Positions 8,933 through 17,333 of a stretch of DNA of 64,000 nt are shown here, one piece after another. This DNA comes from Rossellomorea pakistanensis (lineage in GTDB: Bacteria; Bacillota; Bacilli; Bacillales; Bacillaceae_B): NCBI RefSeq assembly GCF_016908495.1, contig NZ_JAFBDZ010000001.1, positions 806,001 to 870,000 of the forward strand. Reading direction: 5' to 3'. The notes beneath the pieces were generated by a model. The model worked only from the letters and a program-made list of their open reading frames with translations. It had not been told where the DNA came from and searched no databases. Positions within the stretch are counted from its first letter, which is position 1; every line of letters begins with the position of its first letter. The position numbers and the translations under genes are program-made.

Positions 8933-9064
8933 AAATGTCCTATTTGATGATAAAACAATTTCCATTGAATCTTGTCGGAAGTTACAATATTCTAACTTCT
9001 CAAACAGATAAAAATCTGTGTTAGGATGAATTTGTACGAACCATTCAAAAGGGGAGGAAAAAGG

Positions 9065-9250
9065 ATGAACTTGAAAACTCTTAAAGAAAACTTCTATGTA
9101 AAGAACCGCTACCACGCCGAAGACTTGCATGAATTATTATTGTTTGTTAAAAAAAGTTACATCCGTAACGAAATATCTATCGGAGATTACCGTAGTCTTA
9201 TCAAAGAGCTAGAAACATCATCATATGATAAAATAACTCCAACCTTATAA
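9065..9250 (+). CDS. yppF: YppF-like small protein
   Basis: A 61-residue protein, start chosen at 9065 because AAGGGGAGG lies 7 bases upstream; the frame could run 13 codons further but that would cover the ribosome-binding site. The sequence (MNLKTLKENFYVKNRYHAED, LLLFVKKSYIRNEISIGDYR) is charged and helical. It sits between yppG and yppE on the opposite strand, where B. subtilis has yppF, and I take it as that family. No catalytic motif is visible and the function is unknown. Confidence 0.75.
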   Translation: MNLKTLKENFYVKNRYHAEDLHELLLFVKKSYIRNEISIGDYRSLIKELETSSYDKITPTL

Positions 9251-9308
9251 TGGGCTTTTTATTGGGTAACAGAGATAAATAATTAGAATCTTTATCGTTT
9301 TCTACATG

Positions 9309-9430
9309 AAAAGGGGATGTCCTATAAGGGTCCTGAAACACTCTGACTGCCCATATATATGAAGTTATTTTAGGTTCCTTCATTATATGAAGTCTCGGTT
9401 CCTGGCACCTGGTTTTCGGACACCCTTTCA
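9309..9430. repeat. Short element with imperfect inverted ends (MITE-like)
   Basis: The unit starts GAAAAGGGGATGTCC and ends GGACACCCTTTC, forming imperfect inverted ends about 13 bp long. Inside are two copies of CTTCATATAA/CTTCATATAT and CAGGTGCCAGGAACC. It fills most of the gap between yppF and yppE. No protein-coding signal was found. Confidence 0.35.
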
Positions 9431-9434
9431 TTTT

Positions 9435-9782
9435 TTAAATTTCCTCTAATACCGAATGTAATACATAGTCAATTGATTGTATATAACTTACAAACCGTTT
9501 ATAGCTTGTTTCAGGAAAGAAAGCTTGTACTGAGACGAGCTCTAAATTCTCAATTGTGTGAATGATTTGTGGAAAGTGGATATGTTTTGGCTGTTCTTCT
9601 AGAATCCACTCTTTTGCCTTTATCTCCCATAAATCTGATACTTCCTTTACCTTATCAGCAAATGGTTTTACTTCTTTGTAAAAGTCCCCTTTCTCCCCAG
9701 TTTCTCTTGCTAATTGATAACGATCCGATAAGTGTTTATTTAATAGAAGTAATTCTTCCGTTAACGTTTTTAATTCACTCAA
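9435..9782 (-). CDS. yppE: YppE family protein (DUF1798)
   Basis: The 115-residue, all-helical protein matches the YppE/DUF1798 family: an N-terminal helix (TLTEELLLLNKHLSDRY), the FYKEVKPFADKV and WEIKAKEWI blocks, and a final segment around SYKRFVSYIQSIDYVLHSVL. The family has a known four-helix bundle structure but no known activity. AAAAGGAGAG precedes the ATG. Neighbour order (yppG, yppF, yppE) supports the assignment. Confidence 0.85.
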   Translation of the reverse strand: MSELKTLTEELLLLNKHLSDRYQLARETGEKGDFYKEVKPFADKVKEVSDLWEIKAKEWILEEQPKHIHFPQIIHTIENLELVSVQAFFPETSYKRFVSYIQSIDYVLHSVLEEI

Positions 9783-9853
9783 AGAATATCTCTCCTTTTT
9801 AAAAAGTATCGTATTTCTAATCCTTTATGTTGAAAATTCATTATTAAAAACAA

Positions 9854-10064
9854 AAGGCTGTTTCCTAAACAATGTTATTTGAAAAAGGGGGGGGTTGCAG
9901 CAAAAGGATGCTTGCTTTCCGCGGGGCAAACGGTGAGTCTCCTCGTCGCCTTGCTCCTGCTTTAGTCTCACCTGACCCGCTTCTCCCGCAGGAGTCTCAC
10001 ACCTGAAGCGAAGACCACTTTTTTACAAAAATCTTAAAAAACACAATCTTTTAGTAAACCGCCA
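9854..10064. repeat. Bacillaceae intergenic repeat element with inverted ends
   Basis: The core GCTTTCCGCGGGG...GTGAGTCTCCTCGTCG...CTCCTGC...GTCTCACCTGACCCGCTTCTCCCGCAGGAGTC is the GC-rich, highly structured sequence seen scattered in many Bacillaceae genomes. The ends read, outward, ...TTTAGGAAACAGCC and ...TTTTAGTAAACCGCC, so it has imperfect terminal repeats of about 20 bp. It is unlike the surrounding AT-rich DNA and carries no ORF. The whole 334-bp space between yppE and the next gene contains only this element and its flanks. Confidence 0.7.
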
Positions 10065-10116
10065 AACAAAAAAAGCAGCCTTTCAGCTACTATACTAAAT
10101 TTAATACTTATTTATT

Positions 10117-10377
10117 TTATGAGGTTTTATATCTTAATTCAAGATGTGAGAATGGAGGGTGAGGCTTCAATAATGTATGTTCCTTTACAAATGGTGCTTG
10201 TTCCATTTGCTTTTCTAATTGAATTAGCTTTTGTTCAGCTAATTGGATGCTTTTATTTTGTGATTGAAGGCCATCAGAAGCCTCCTCATTAGCTTTCTCT
10301 GTAATTTTGGTTTCTAATTGTTCAAGTTCCTTCTCTATTTCCGATAATAGATTTAAAAGCTGATCTTTCTGCATCAT
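10117..10377 (-). CDS. Small coiled-coil protein, unknown function
   Basis: An 86-residue protein starting at an ATGATG with AAAGGAGG 8 bases upstream. Residues 5-65 form a long heptad-containing helix (LLNLLSEIEKELEQLETKI ... LAEQKLIQLEKQMEQ), followed by a polar tail with HPPFSHLELRYKTS. It occupies the place of yppD in B. subtilis, but I cannot confirm homology from memory. The strong ribosome-binding site and codon use argue for a real gene. Confidence 0.7.
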   Translation of the reverse strand: MMQKDQLLNLLSEIEKELEQLETKITEKANEEASDGLQSQNKSIQLAEQKLIQLEKQMEQAPFVKEHTLLKPHPPFSHLELRYKTS

Positions 10378-10570
10378 AACCCTTTCCTCCTTTGATTTCT
10401 TTTATATCTAATATTCTCCTTCCATTCATAACTCCCTTCCTCTTAGACAAAACTAGAATCTATTCGTCAAACAAAGTGCTTATTATACAAAAAGTCTTAG
10501 TCTTTTCGACACAAAAAATCGGGTATGAAAGTGTTCGGGTAGTTAAACAATAATATTGGAGGTGCAGAAG

Positions 10571-10681
10571 ATGACAAAACACAATAGTAAGGAACAGAAA
10601 AGAAACGAAACCAATACTTCGCAAACTAAAGCTTCAAAAGGAAATCCTAAATTAGAGGGTCCAAATCGACCTTCCACCTAA
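10571..10681 (+). CDS. sspM: Small acid-soluble spore protein M (SspM)
   Basis: A 36-codon frame with GGAGGTG upstream at good spacing. The product is Lys/Asn/Thr-rich and ends KLEGPNRPST, matching the C-terminal KLGGPNRPST of B. subtilis SspM (34 aa). SspM is a minor spore protein made in the forespore. The gene is followed directly by a strong terminator, so it is a single transcription unit. It is on the opposite strand from yppC and yppE. Confidence 0.88.
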   Translation: MTKHNSKEQKRNETNTSQTKASKGNPKLEGPNRPST

Positions 10682-10690
10682 GGGACGTAT

Positions 10691-10722
10691 GGGGTTGACC
10701 ACTTTCGGTCAACCCCCTTTTC
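10691..10722 (+). terminator. Terminator of sspM
   Basis: A perfect 10-bp stem GGGGTTGACC / GGTCAACCCC with a 6-base loop is followed by CCTTTT. It also lies at the 3' edge of yppC. Confidence 0.88.
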
Positions 10723-11716
10723 ACCTATTGAATAACAGTTCGTTAAGACAAATTAAAGAATGAAGCTGGTATTGTTTATGAACGTACCAATCGGTAAGTT
10801 CAATTTTTTTTAATTGTGGAGGGTCCTGCTCCCAACTCGGCTTTATTTTACCCGTCCAATTATCATCCAAATGTCTATGGTGCTCAACAACAGGAAAAAC
10901 CGCTCTTAGAATCGGGGTTCTAGAACCAGGAGAGTTGATCATATATCTTTCATAATCTTTTCTTGAACCAGTTGGTTCTGTCTCCAAGGAGAACTGTAAA
11001 AAATATGGAAATAACTCTTTCTGGAAGAGAATTTGATATAAGCTCTTCCCCAGATTAATTCTTTGATCTAATTTTCTAAAATTATGCACACTAGCACCAT
11101 AGAGATTTCCATTGACAGTCGGGAAAATACATGAGCTAAAATGGAAAAGGTCTTGGAATATAAAAAATTTTGAAGAAAACACTCTTCTTTTGTAAATTGG
11201 ATGCTCTATTACCGGCTTTTGAATGACATTTTGTTCATTTATAATTAATGAATAAACTAGCCTTTTCTCATTTCTATCTCTCCAAAATTTTTCCCATTCT
11301 ATTCTCATAAATTTAGACACAAAAAATTCACTTAATAAATGAAACATTTCTTTCTTCCTATACGTCGAATAGTGGTAGATTAACAATTGTGGAAATACAT
11401 CTTGAAAGATGAGCCAATTGGCTCGTTCATATGTGAGAAATAGTTGTTTTGTCATCTTTTCATCTAAAATTTTATTTAACCAATTCCCTTTCAAGTCACA
11501 CATGTTCCAGCCTGCGTTTCTTGAAACCATTGAAGCTAAAAAACTCCATTTTATTTCGGGATGAAGTAGGAAATACTTTTGATAAGCAATTGTTCTTGAG
11601 ATATTATCTAGATTTTTTTCGAAGGTAATGGTATGAATCTTGTCAATTAGTTCTGATATTGTTTTAATATGAGAGAAATCGGGTAAAAAACGTTGAAAAA
11701 TGCCTTTTTTGTTCAT
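10721..11716 (-). CDS. yppC: YppC family protein (DUF2515)
   Basis: A 331-residue protein started at 11716, where GGGAGAG lies 6 bases upstream; five more codons could be read but would include that site. It matches the YppC/DUF2515 family in length and in blocks such as ISRTIAYQKYFLLHPEIKWS, SMVSRNAGWNMCDLKG, ERANWLIFQDVFPQLLIY and the C-terminal PSWEQDPPQLKKIELTDWYV. No catalytic site is recognisable and the role is unknown. It is divergent from recU, as in B. subtilis. Confidence 0.88.
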   Translation of the reverse strand: MNKKGIFQRFLPDFSHIKTISELIDKIHTITFEKNLDNISRTIAYQKYFLLHPEIKWSFLASMVSRNAGWNMCDLKGNWLNKILDEKMTKQLFLTYERANWLIFQDVFPQLLIYHYSTYRKKEMFHLLSEFFVSKFMRIEWEKFWRDRNEKRLVYSLIINEQNVIQKPVIEHPIYKRRVFSSKFFIFQDLFHFSSCIFPTVNGNLYGASVHNFRKLDQRINLGKSLYQILFQKELFPYFLQFSLETEPTGSRKDYERYMINSPGSRTPILRAVFPVVEHHRHLDDNWTGKIKPSWEQDPPQLKKIELTDWYVHKQYQLHSLICLNELLFNR

Positions 11717-11831
11717 AAAACACTCTCCCATTTAGTCTATAGGCATATGTTTACGAGAAATGATACTTTTTATTCACCCATACCCTTGACGTTTCTGATA
11801 TGATATAGATTAGTTTGCGAGGTGGGAAAGA

Positions 11832-12449
11832 ATGAATTTCCATTATCCGAATGGAAAAAAATTTAAAGCTAGTACTTCCCCCATAAAAAAAAAGACCAAC
11901 ACGAAACAAGTTTCATATAGCAATCGGGGGATGACACTTGAGGAGGATCTCAACGAAACCAATAAATATTATTTAACACATGGTATCGCTGTTATTCATA
12001 AAAAACCGACACCTGTCCAAATTGTGGATGTGCATTATCCGCAGCGAAGTGCTGCCGTTATTAAAGAAGCTTACTTTAAACAACCTTCCACTACGGATTA
12101 TAATGGTGTTTATCAAGGGAAATACATTGACTTTGAAGCTAAAGAGACAAGGAATAAGACATCCTTCCCTCTTCAAAATTTCCATAAACACCAAATTCAA
12201 CATATGAAGGAAGTTTATGAGCAAAAAGGGATTGTTTTTGTTATACTACGTTTCTCAGCTACTGAAGAATTTTATTATCTACCCTTTTCATCGCTTCTTA
12301 ACTTTTGGGAACGAATGATAACAGGTGGTCGTAAATCCATTACGAAAAGCGAAGTAGAACAAAACGGGTATAACATCCCTATCGGGTTAAACCCAAGAAT
12401 TGATTATTTAAAAATCGTTCATCATATAATTTTTGAATCTCAAAAATAG
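11832..12449 (+). CDS. recU: Holliday junction resolvase RecU
   Basis: The 205-residue protein has the RecU core: a flexible basic N-terminus, [31 protein letters not shown], and the nuclease centre [19 protein letters not shown], which carries the metal-binding Asp/Glu and the Lys of the PD-(D/E)xK fold. It cuts four-way junctions during recombination and modulates RecA. GAGGTGGG precedes the ATG. ponA starts 28 bp downstream, so the two are co-transcribed, as in B. subtilis. Confidence 0.96.
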   Translation: MNFHYPNGKKFKASTSPIKKKTNTKQVSYSNRGMTLEEDLNETNKYYLTHGIAVIHKKPTPVQIVDVHYPQRSAAVIKEAYFKQPSTTDYNGVYQGKYIDFEAKETRNKTSFPLQNFHKHQIQHMKEVYEQKGIVFVILRFSATEEFYYLPFSSLLNFWERMITGGRKSITKSEVEQNGYNIPIGLNPRIDYLKIVHHIIFESQK

Positions 12450-12477
12450 ATGAAGATGTTGAAAGTGAGGATCTAAT

Positions 12478-15165
12478 ATGGCTGGTGAATATAAATCACG
12501 TGAAGAAAAACGTAAGGCCCAGCAAACTAGTAAAAAAAATATGCCAAAAGGGAAAGGAAAGAATCGTTCCTTATTTAAGAAAATCATTATTAGTTTATTC
12601 CTAATCGGAATAGTAGGAATGCTTGCTGGTGCTGGATTATTTGCTTATTATGCTAGTAATGCACCAAAATTAAATGAAGAATTATTAAAAGACCCGATTG
12701 CATCGGATATTTATGATATGAACGGGGATCTGATCACAACTGTCGGTAAAGAAAAACGAGACTATGTAAATTATGATGATATTCCTTCTCTAATGGAAGA
12801 TGCCATACTCGCAACTGAAGATAACCGTTTTTATAAGCATAATGGAATTGATTTAATCCGACTTGGTGGTGCGGTAGTAGCCAATATCACCCAAGGTTTT
12901 GGTTCTGAAGGAGCAAGTACCTTAACACAGCAAGTCATTAAGCGATCTTTCCTAAGCCCCGAGAAAACATTAGAGAGAAAAGCTCAAGAAGCATGGCTTG
13001 CGATTAAACTCGAACAAGAATATACAAAAGAAGAAATCTTTGAAATGTACTTTAATAAAGTATATATGTCTGATGGGATCCATGGATTTGGAACCGCTGC
13101 TAAACATTACTTCGGTAAAGATTTAAAGGATCTCGAGTTACATGAAGCAGCATTACTTGCGGGGATGCCACAGAGCCCTAATAACTATAATCCATTCGAA
13201 GAACCTGAAACGGCAAAGAAACGAAGAGATATTGTACTTTCTCTTATGCACCAGCATAAAAAAATTACTAAAGAAGAAATGGAAAAAGCACAAAATATGC
13301 CTGTCAAAGATAGCTTGATTCCAAAAGAAGAACGTGAAAAAGCAACAGGTGATAAATATAGTGCATTTATTGATGCTGTCATTGATGAAGTCGATAAAAT
13401 GGGAGACTATAATCTATTCTCTGACGGATTAAAAGTGTATACCACACTGGATCCAAATGCTCAAAAACGTGTGGAACAGATCCTAAATGGGGAAGCAATT
13501 GACTTTGAATACCCTACTAGACATGAAGCTCCAATGCAGGCTGGAATTACACTTATGGATACGAAAACCGGTGAAATTAGAGCAATTGGGGGTGGACGTG
13601 AACGAGGTGATGTGAAACGCGGTTTCAACTTTGCCATTGATAGTAAACGTCAACCAGGTTCAACAATCAAACCACTAATTGATTACGCTCCTGCTATTGA
13701 ATATTTAGATTGGTCTACTTACCATCAGATTAACGATGAACCATATGAATACTCTACTGGACAGGAGATTGGGAACTGGGATGGGCAGTATAAAGGAAAC
13801 ATCTCTATTCGTGAAGCACTTTGGGATTCACGTAACGTTCCAGCTGTCAAAACCCTGCAAGAGGTCGGTTTAGATAAGGCTAAAGGTTTTGTAGCAAATC
13901 TTGGATTAAACTTTGAAAATGTTTACGAGTCTTATGCACTTGGAGGTATAAGTCCTGGAGTTAATACTGTACAAATGGCTGGATCTTATGCTGCTTTTGG
14001 TAATAAAGGTGTATACAATAAACCTCATACAGTTAAGAAAGTTGTTCTTCGTGACGGTGAAACAGAAGTGAAAAACACAGAAGAACCACAGACTGCAATG
14101 AAGAGTTCAACAGCATATATGATTACAGATATGCTAAAAGATGTTATTTATAAATCCAATGGTACGGGGATTTATGCCGCTGTTCCAGGTCTTCCGATGG
14201 CTGGAAAATCCGGAACCACTAACTACACAGATGAAGATAGGGAAAATTACGGAATAACAGATACAAGAGAAGCACCTGACTCCTGGTTTGTCGGCTATAC
14301 AACCAATTATACAGCATCTGTATGGACTGGATATGAAGAGCGGAAATATTCATTAAACCCTAGGGAGAGAAGGATCGCTCAATACATTACTGCAGACATT
14401 ATGAGTTATGTGCATGAGGGAATCGAAACAGCAGATTTTGAAAAACCAGCTAATGTTGTCGAATCCCCTGTAGAAATTGGAAGTTCTCCTGCTAAGCTTC
14501 CAAGTGATTTTACACCAGAAAATAGAATTTCTTATGAACTCTTCTTGAAAGGTACAGCACCTCAAAAGGTTTCTAAGGAATTCGACCGGATTGATGCACC
14601 TGCAGGATTAAAAGCGAAATATGATCAAAAAGCAAACAAAATTACATTGAAATGGGATTACAAAAAGGATAAAGACGTCCATTTTGAGGTGTCTGCATCC
14701 ATTAATGGTGGAGCATCGCAAGTGTTAACGACTACAAAAGAAAAAGGTCTTAACATCGAGAATATTCAACCAGGAAGTCAATATAGTTTTGAAGTAGTCG
14801 CTATTTCAGGGGATCAACGAAGTGATCCTGCAACAACATCTATCGAAGTGAAAGATAAAGAAAAAGATGACGAAGATGAAAATGAAGGCAATGAAGAAGG
14901 TCAACCTGGTGATGGTCCTCCTGGAAATGGCGAAGGTAACGGACCTGGAGGTAATAATGGTCAAGGCCCTGGAGATGGAAATGGTCAAGGTAACGGTGGA
15001 CCTGGTGATGGTCAAGAAGGTGATGGCCAAGGTGGAGATACTGGAACCGGCGGTGAAGACCCTGGCGGCGCTGACGGTGGTCAAGGCGGCGGAGGTGATG
15101 GTGGTGGTACTCAACCACCAGAGGAACCTGTTGAAGAAGGGAGTCCGCTAGATCTATTCCAATAA
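12478..15165 (+). CDS. ponA: Bifunctional class A penicillin-binding protein 1
   Basis: An 895-residue cell-wall synthase. A basic cytoplasmic tail is followed by one membrane segment (about 34-57). The GT51 glycosyltransferase carries Glu114 in ATEDNRFYKH, and GASTLTQQ. The transpeptidase has Ser395 in STIK, the SRN motif at 451-453, and KSGT at 577-580. An FN3-like module spans about 703-795, and residues 805-895 form a Gly/Asp/Pro/Asn-rich tail. It polymerises and cross-links peptidoglycan at the outer membrane face. The tail is of the type seen in Bacillus PBP1, though its composition is unusually glycine-rich. Confidence 0.97.
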   Translation: MAGEYKSREEKRKAQQTSKKNMPKGKGKNRSLFKKIIISLFLIGIVGMLAGAGLFAYYASNAPKLNEELLKDPIASDIYDMNGDLITTVGKEKRDYVNYDDIPSLMEDAILATEDNRFYKHNGIDLIRLGGAVVANITQGFGSEGASTLTQQVIKRSFLSPEKTLERKAQEAWLAIKLEQEYTKEEIFEMYFNKVYMSDGIHGFGTAAKHYFGKDLKDLELHEAALLAGMPQSPNNYNPFEEPETAKKRRDIVLSLMHQHKKITKEEMEKAQNMPVKDSLIPKEEREKATGDKYSAFIDAVIDEVDKMGDYNLFSDGLKVYTTLDPNAQKRVEQILNGEAIDFEYPTRHEAPMQAGITLMDTKTGEIRAIGGGRERGDVKRGFNFAIDSKRQPGSTIKPLIDYAPAIEYLDWSTYHQINDEPYEYSTGQEIGNWDGQYKGNISIREALWDSRNVPAVKTLQEVGLDKAKGFVANLGLNFENVYESYALGGISPGVNTVQMAGSYAAFGNKGVYNKPHTVKKVVLRDGETEVKNTEEPQTAMKSSTAYMITDMLKDVIYKSNGTGIYAAVPGLPMAGKSGTTNYTDEDRENYGITDTREAPDSWFVGYTTNYTASVWTGYEERKYSLNPRERRIAQYITADIMSYVHEGIETADFEKPANVVESPVEIGSSPAKLPSDFTPENRISYELFLKGTAPQKVSKEFDRIDAPAGLKAKYDQKANKITLKWDYKKDKDVHFEVSASINGGASQVLTTTKEKGLNIENIQPGSQYSFEVVAISGDQRSDPATTSIEVKDKEKDDEDENEGNEEGQPGDGPPGNGEGNGPGGNNGQGPGDGNGQGNGGPGDGQEGDGQGGDTGTGGEDPGGADGGQGGGGDGGGTQPPEEPVEEGSPLDLFQ

Positions 15166-15180
15166 TTTTTCAAAAGACCA

Positions 15181-15218
15181 AAGGCGTAACCTCGCAATGA
15201 GGTTACGCCTTCTTTTTT
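15181..15218 (+). terminator. Terminator of ponA, overlapping the 3' end of ypoC
   Basis: A perfect 13-bp stem, AAGGCGTAACCTC / GAGGTTACGCCTT, with loop GCAAT, is followed by CTTTTTT. The right arm contains the stop codon and last codons of ypoC on the other strand. Confidence 0.9.
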
Positions 15219-15709
15219 GTGATCGCTAATGCTTTAGCATATTGCTTATGCTGCTCTCCTATTAATTCGGACAATTGGATAAACGAATGATACATTTTAG
15301 GATTAGATAAAACAAAAGTAAGCCGCTCATTAAGATTTACAGCTTTGACATGCATTTCTTTTATTTCTTCTTCCCAATCTTTTAACCGTACAGGTTTATT
15401 ATTACTCCAAAATAGAAGCATAAAAAAGATCGCGATCCCTTTTTTCATGTGAAGCTCTACTTCTTTTGATCTATTCGTAAATAATTCTGTAAGTGTAGGT
15501 TTAATAAGATTCCACTCTTCAATCAATTTCATAATAAATGTTTCTGGATTCTCCCATGGCCTTTCACCATTTTTTCCAGTGTAAAAGAGGATCTCATAAT
15601 AGAAAAATGGATGTAAGCGATTTGTTGATTCATCAAAAGCCACTCGGGGTTCATTTAAAAAATAGAACAATTCACTTCTTAACTGACTCGGGATTTGAAT
15701 AGGATTCAT
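15203..15709 (-). CDS. ypoC: YpoC family protein
   Basis: A 168-residue protein that matches YpoC in position (between ponA and nth) and in character: mostly helical with RPWENPETFIMKLIEEW, a hydrophobic GIAIFFMLLFW segment near residue 92, and a basic C-terminal tail TKKKA. The family has no known biochemical role. The last four codons are inside the ponA terminator stem. It follows nth by 7 bp, so is likely co-transcribed with it. Confidence 0.85.
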   Translation of the reverse strand: MNPIQIPSQLRSELFYFLNEPRVAFDESTNRLHPFFYYEILFYTGKNGERPWENPETFIMKLIEEWNLIKPTLTELFTNRSKEVELHMKKGIAIFFMLLFWSNNKPVRLKDWEEEIKEMHVKAVNLNERLTFVLSNPKMYHSFIQLSELIGEQHKQYAKALAITKKKA

Positions 15710-15716
15710 ACCATAA

Positions 15717-16373
15717 TCAAGCCCCCTTTTTGCTTTTCATTCGTTTCTTTCCTTCTCGACATAGATCGAGTAATGGACATATTTCACATTGTGGAGACTG
15801 TGCCTTACAATGATATCTACCGAAGAAAATGAGTTGATGATGAGTTTTAGACCATTTTTCTTTCGGAATTTTTTTCATTAACGTTTTTTCAACTTCTAAA
15901 ACACTATCCTTCCAGCGGCAGATTGCTAATCGCTTGCTTACTCTTTCTACATGAGTATCAACAGCTAATGCAGGCTGTCCAAATGCTACAGAAACGACAA
16001 CATTAGCTGTTTTTCTTCCTACCCCAGGTAATTTCACTAGCTCATCTCGTTCACATGGGACCTCTCCGCCATATTCGGTTAAAAGAAGCTCACAAAGCTT
16101 ACGAATATTTTTCGCTTTATTTCGGTATAAACCAATGGAGCGGATATCCTCCTGTAATTCCTCCAATGACACAGCTAAATAGTCCTCAGGTGTTTTATAT
16201 TTCTCGAATAAAGTTTTTGTCACTTTATTTACAAGAGCATCTGTACATTGAGCTGACATTAAAACAGCAATTACTAATTCAAAGGGGTTATTATGCCTTA
16301 ACTCGCAAAAAGCCTCTGGAAACATTTTATCTATTTCGTCTAGACAATAATTTATTTGGTCTCTATTTAACAA
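15717..16373 (-). CDS. nth: Endonuclease III (DNA glycosylase/AP lyase)
   Basis: The 218-residue protein begins at a TTG with GGTGGAG upstream; the N-terminus MLNRDQINYC aligns with B. subtilis Nth. The helix-hairpin-helix LPGVGRKTANVV carries the catalytic Lys, and VDTHVERVSKRL the catalytic Asp. The [4Fe-4S] cluster ligands appear in CKAQSPQCEICPLLDLC near residues 190-206. It removes oxidised pyrimidines. A terminator separates it from dnaD upstream, so nth-ypoC may have its own promoter. Confidence 0.97.
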   Translation of the reverse strand: MLNRDQINYCLDEIDKMFPEAFCELRHNNPFELVIAVLMSAQCTDALVNKVTKTLFEKYKTPEDYLAVSLEELQEDIRSIGLYRNKAKNIRKLCELLLTEYGGEVPCERDELVKLPGVGRKTANVVVSVAFGQPALAVDTHVERVSKRLAICRWKDSVLEVEKTLMKKIPKEKWSKTHHQLIFFGRYHCKAQSPQCEICPLLDLCREGKKRMKSKKGA

Positions 16374-16401
16374 TCTTGCCTCTCCACCTTTTCAAAGAAA
16401 T

Positions 16402-16439
16402 GAAAAAAGACTGACTACAAAAAAGATTGTAAATCAGTC
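16402..16439 (-). terminator. Terminator of dnaD
   Basis: GACTGA (16409-16414) pairs with TCAGTC (16434-16439), with further pairing inside across the loop, and six T residues follow on the minus strand. It sits 10 bp beyond the dnaD stop. Confidence 0.75.
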
Positions 16440-16449
16440 CCATCATTAT

Positions 16450-17157
16450 TTATTGTTCAAGCCAATTGTAAAAAGGAACTGTCTTTTTCTTTGGTTCATT
16501 TGTTGCATTTTTTTGATACCCTTTTTGATATGGTCGGAATCTTTCCCCATAACTTTTAGCTTGTTCTACCGTTTTAATTCCATTTTTCTTCCATTCAAAT
16601 AAAATGCGATCAATATAGCGAAAATTTAATTTTCCAGATATGACTGCTTCTCTTAAGGCAGACTTAATGATGACGGGATCATGATCATCTTGATCATGCC
16701 ACATTGCTAATGTTTCACATTCAAGTGGAGAAAGTGGACGGCCAAACTCTTGCTCAAAACAAGTATATAAATCGGTCTCATTCTTAAGAGTCTCTTCTCT
16801 GTTATTCGATTTCCACTCACTTAGTAGTAACTCTGTGAGTTTATTCCATAATGGGGCAAGAGTGTATTTTTCAAAAAGTATACCACTACTCGAGTGTCCT
16901 TCTTCTATCGATATTAATTGATGTTGAACCAGTTTTCTAAGAAGTATAGCACACTCCGTCCCAGTAAGGTTCATTCGTTCCGAAAGCTCTTCTGGAGTGG
17001 GGAATTGATTACCTTTTTCTAAAAAACTGTAAACCTGTAACAGTAAAACAAATTCAGTTTCTGATACTCCAAGCTTATGATAGTTTGATAAAAGAAGCTG
17101 AGGAATACTGATTGTACCTTCTTCCATCCATGCAATTAATAAATTCTTTTCATCCAT
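16450..17157 (-). CDS. dnaD: Replication initiation/restart protein DnaD
   Basis: A 235-residue protein with the DnaD layout: a winged-helix oligomerisation domain (residues 1-110, including FPTPEELSERMNLTGTECAI) and a C-terminal DDBH2 domain (about 130-215) ending in the DNA-binding YIDRILFEWKKNGI motif. DnaD helps load the replicative helicase with DnaB and DnaI and remodels the nucleoid. GAGG lies before the ATG. It is followed by nth, as in B. subtilis. Confidence 0.95.
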   Translation of the reverse strand: MDEKNLLIAWMEEGTISIPQLLLSNYHKLGVSETEFVLLLQVYSFLEKGNQFPTPEELSERMNLTGTECAILLRKLVQHQLISIEEGHSSSGILFEKYTLAPLWNKLTELLLSEWKSNNREETLKNETDLYTCFEQEFGRPLSPLECETLAMWHDQDDHDPVIIKSALREAVISGKLNFRYIDRILFEWKKNGIKTVEQAKSYGERFRPYQKGYQKNATNEPKKKTVPFYNWLEQ

Positions 17158-17280
17158 GACGCCTACACCTCATTAGTAAGTATATCATGTTGTCCTTCGA
17201 AAAAGACATGGATAGTGTTAATTTAAATAAAGTAAATCATTCCTAATGGGATGATTTTCATTCTAATGCCTCAGAATGTC

Positions 17281-17327
17281 CATATAAATAAGGGACCGTT
17301 CCGTCTGTTTGACGAAAAGTCCCTTAT
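17281..17327 (-). terminator. Terminator of asnS
   Basis: ATAAGGGAC pairs with GTCCCTTAT around an inner stem TTTCGTC/GACGGAA, and TTATA follows on the minus strand. Confidence 0.75.
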
Positions 17328-17333
17328 TGGTCA

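Noticed and set aside
9201..9431. 76-codon minus-strand frame
   Set aside because: It runs across the short repeat and into yppF with no start signal.
14806..15151. Several frames of 90-100 codons on both strands
   Set aside because: They are shadows of the glycine-rich repeats encoding the PonA tail; repetitive codons keep other frames open.
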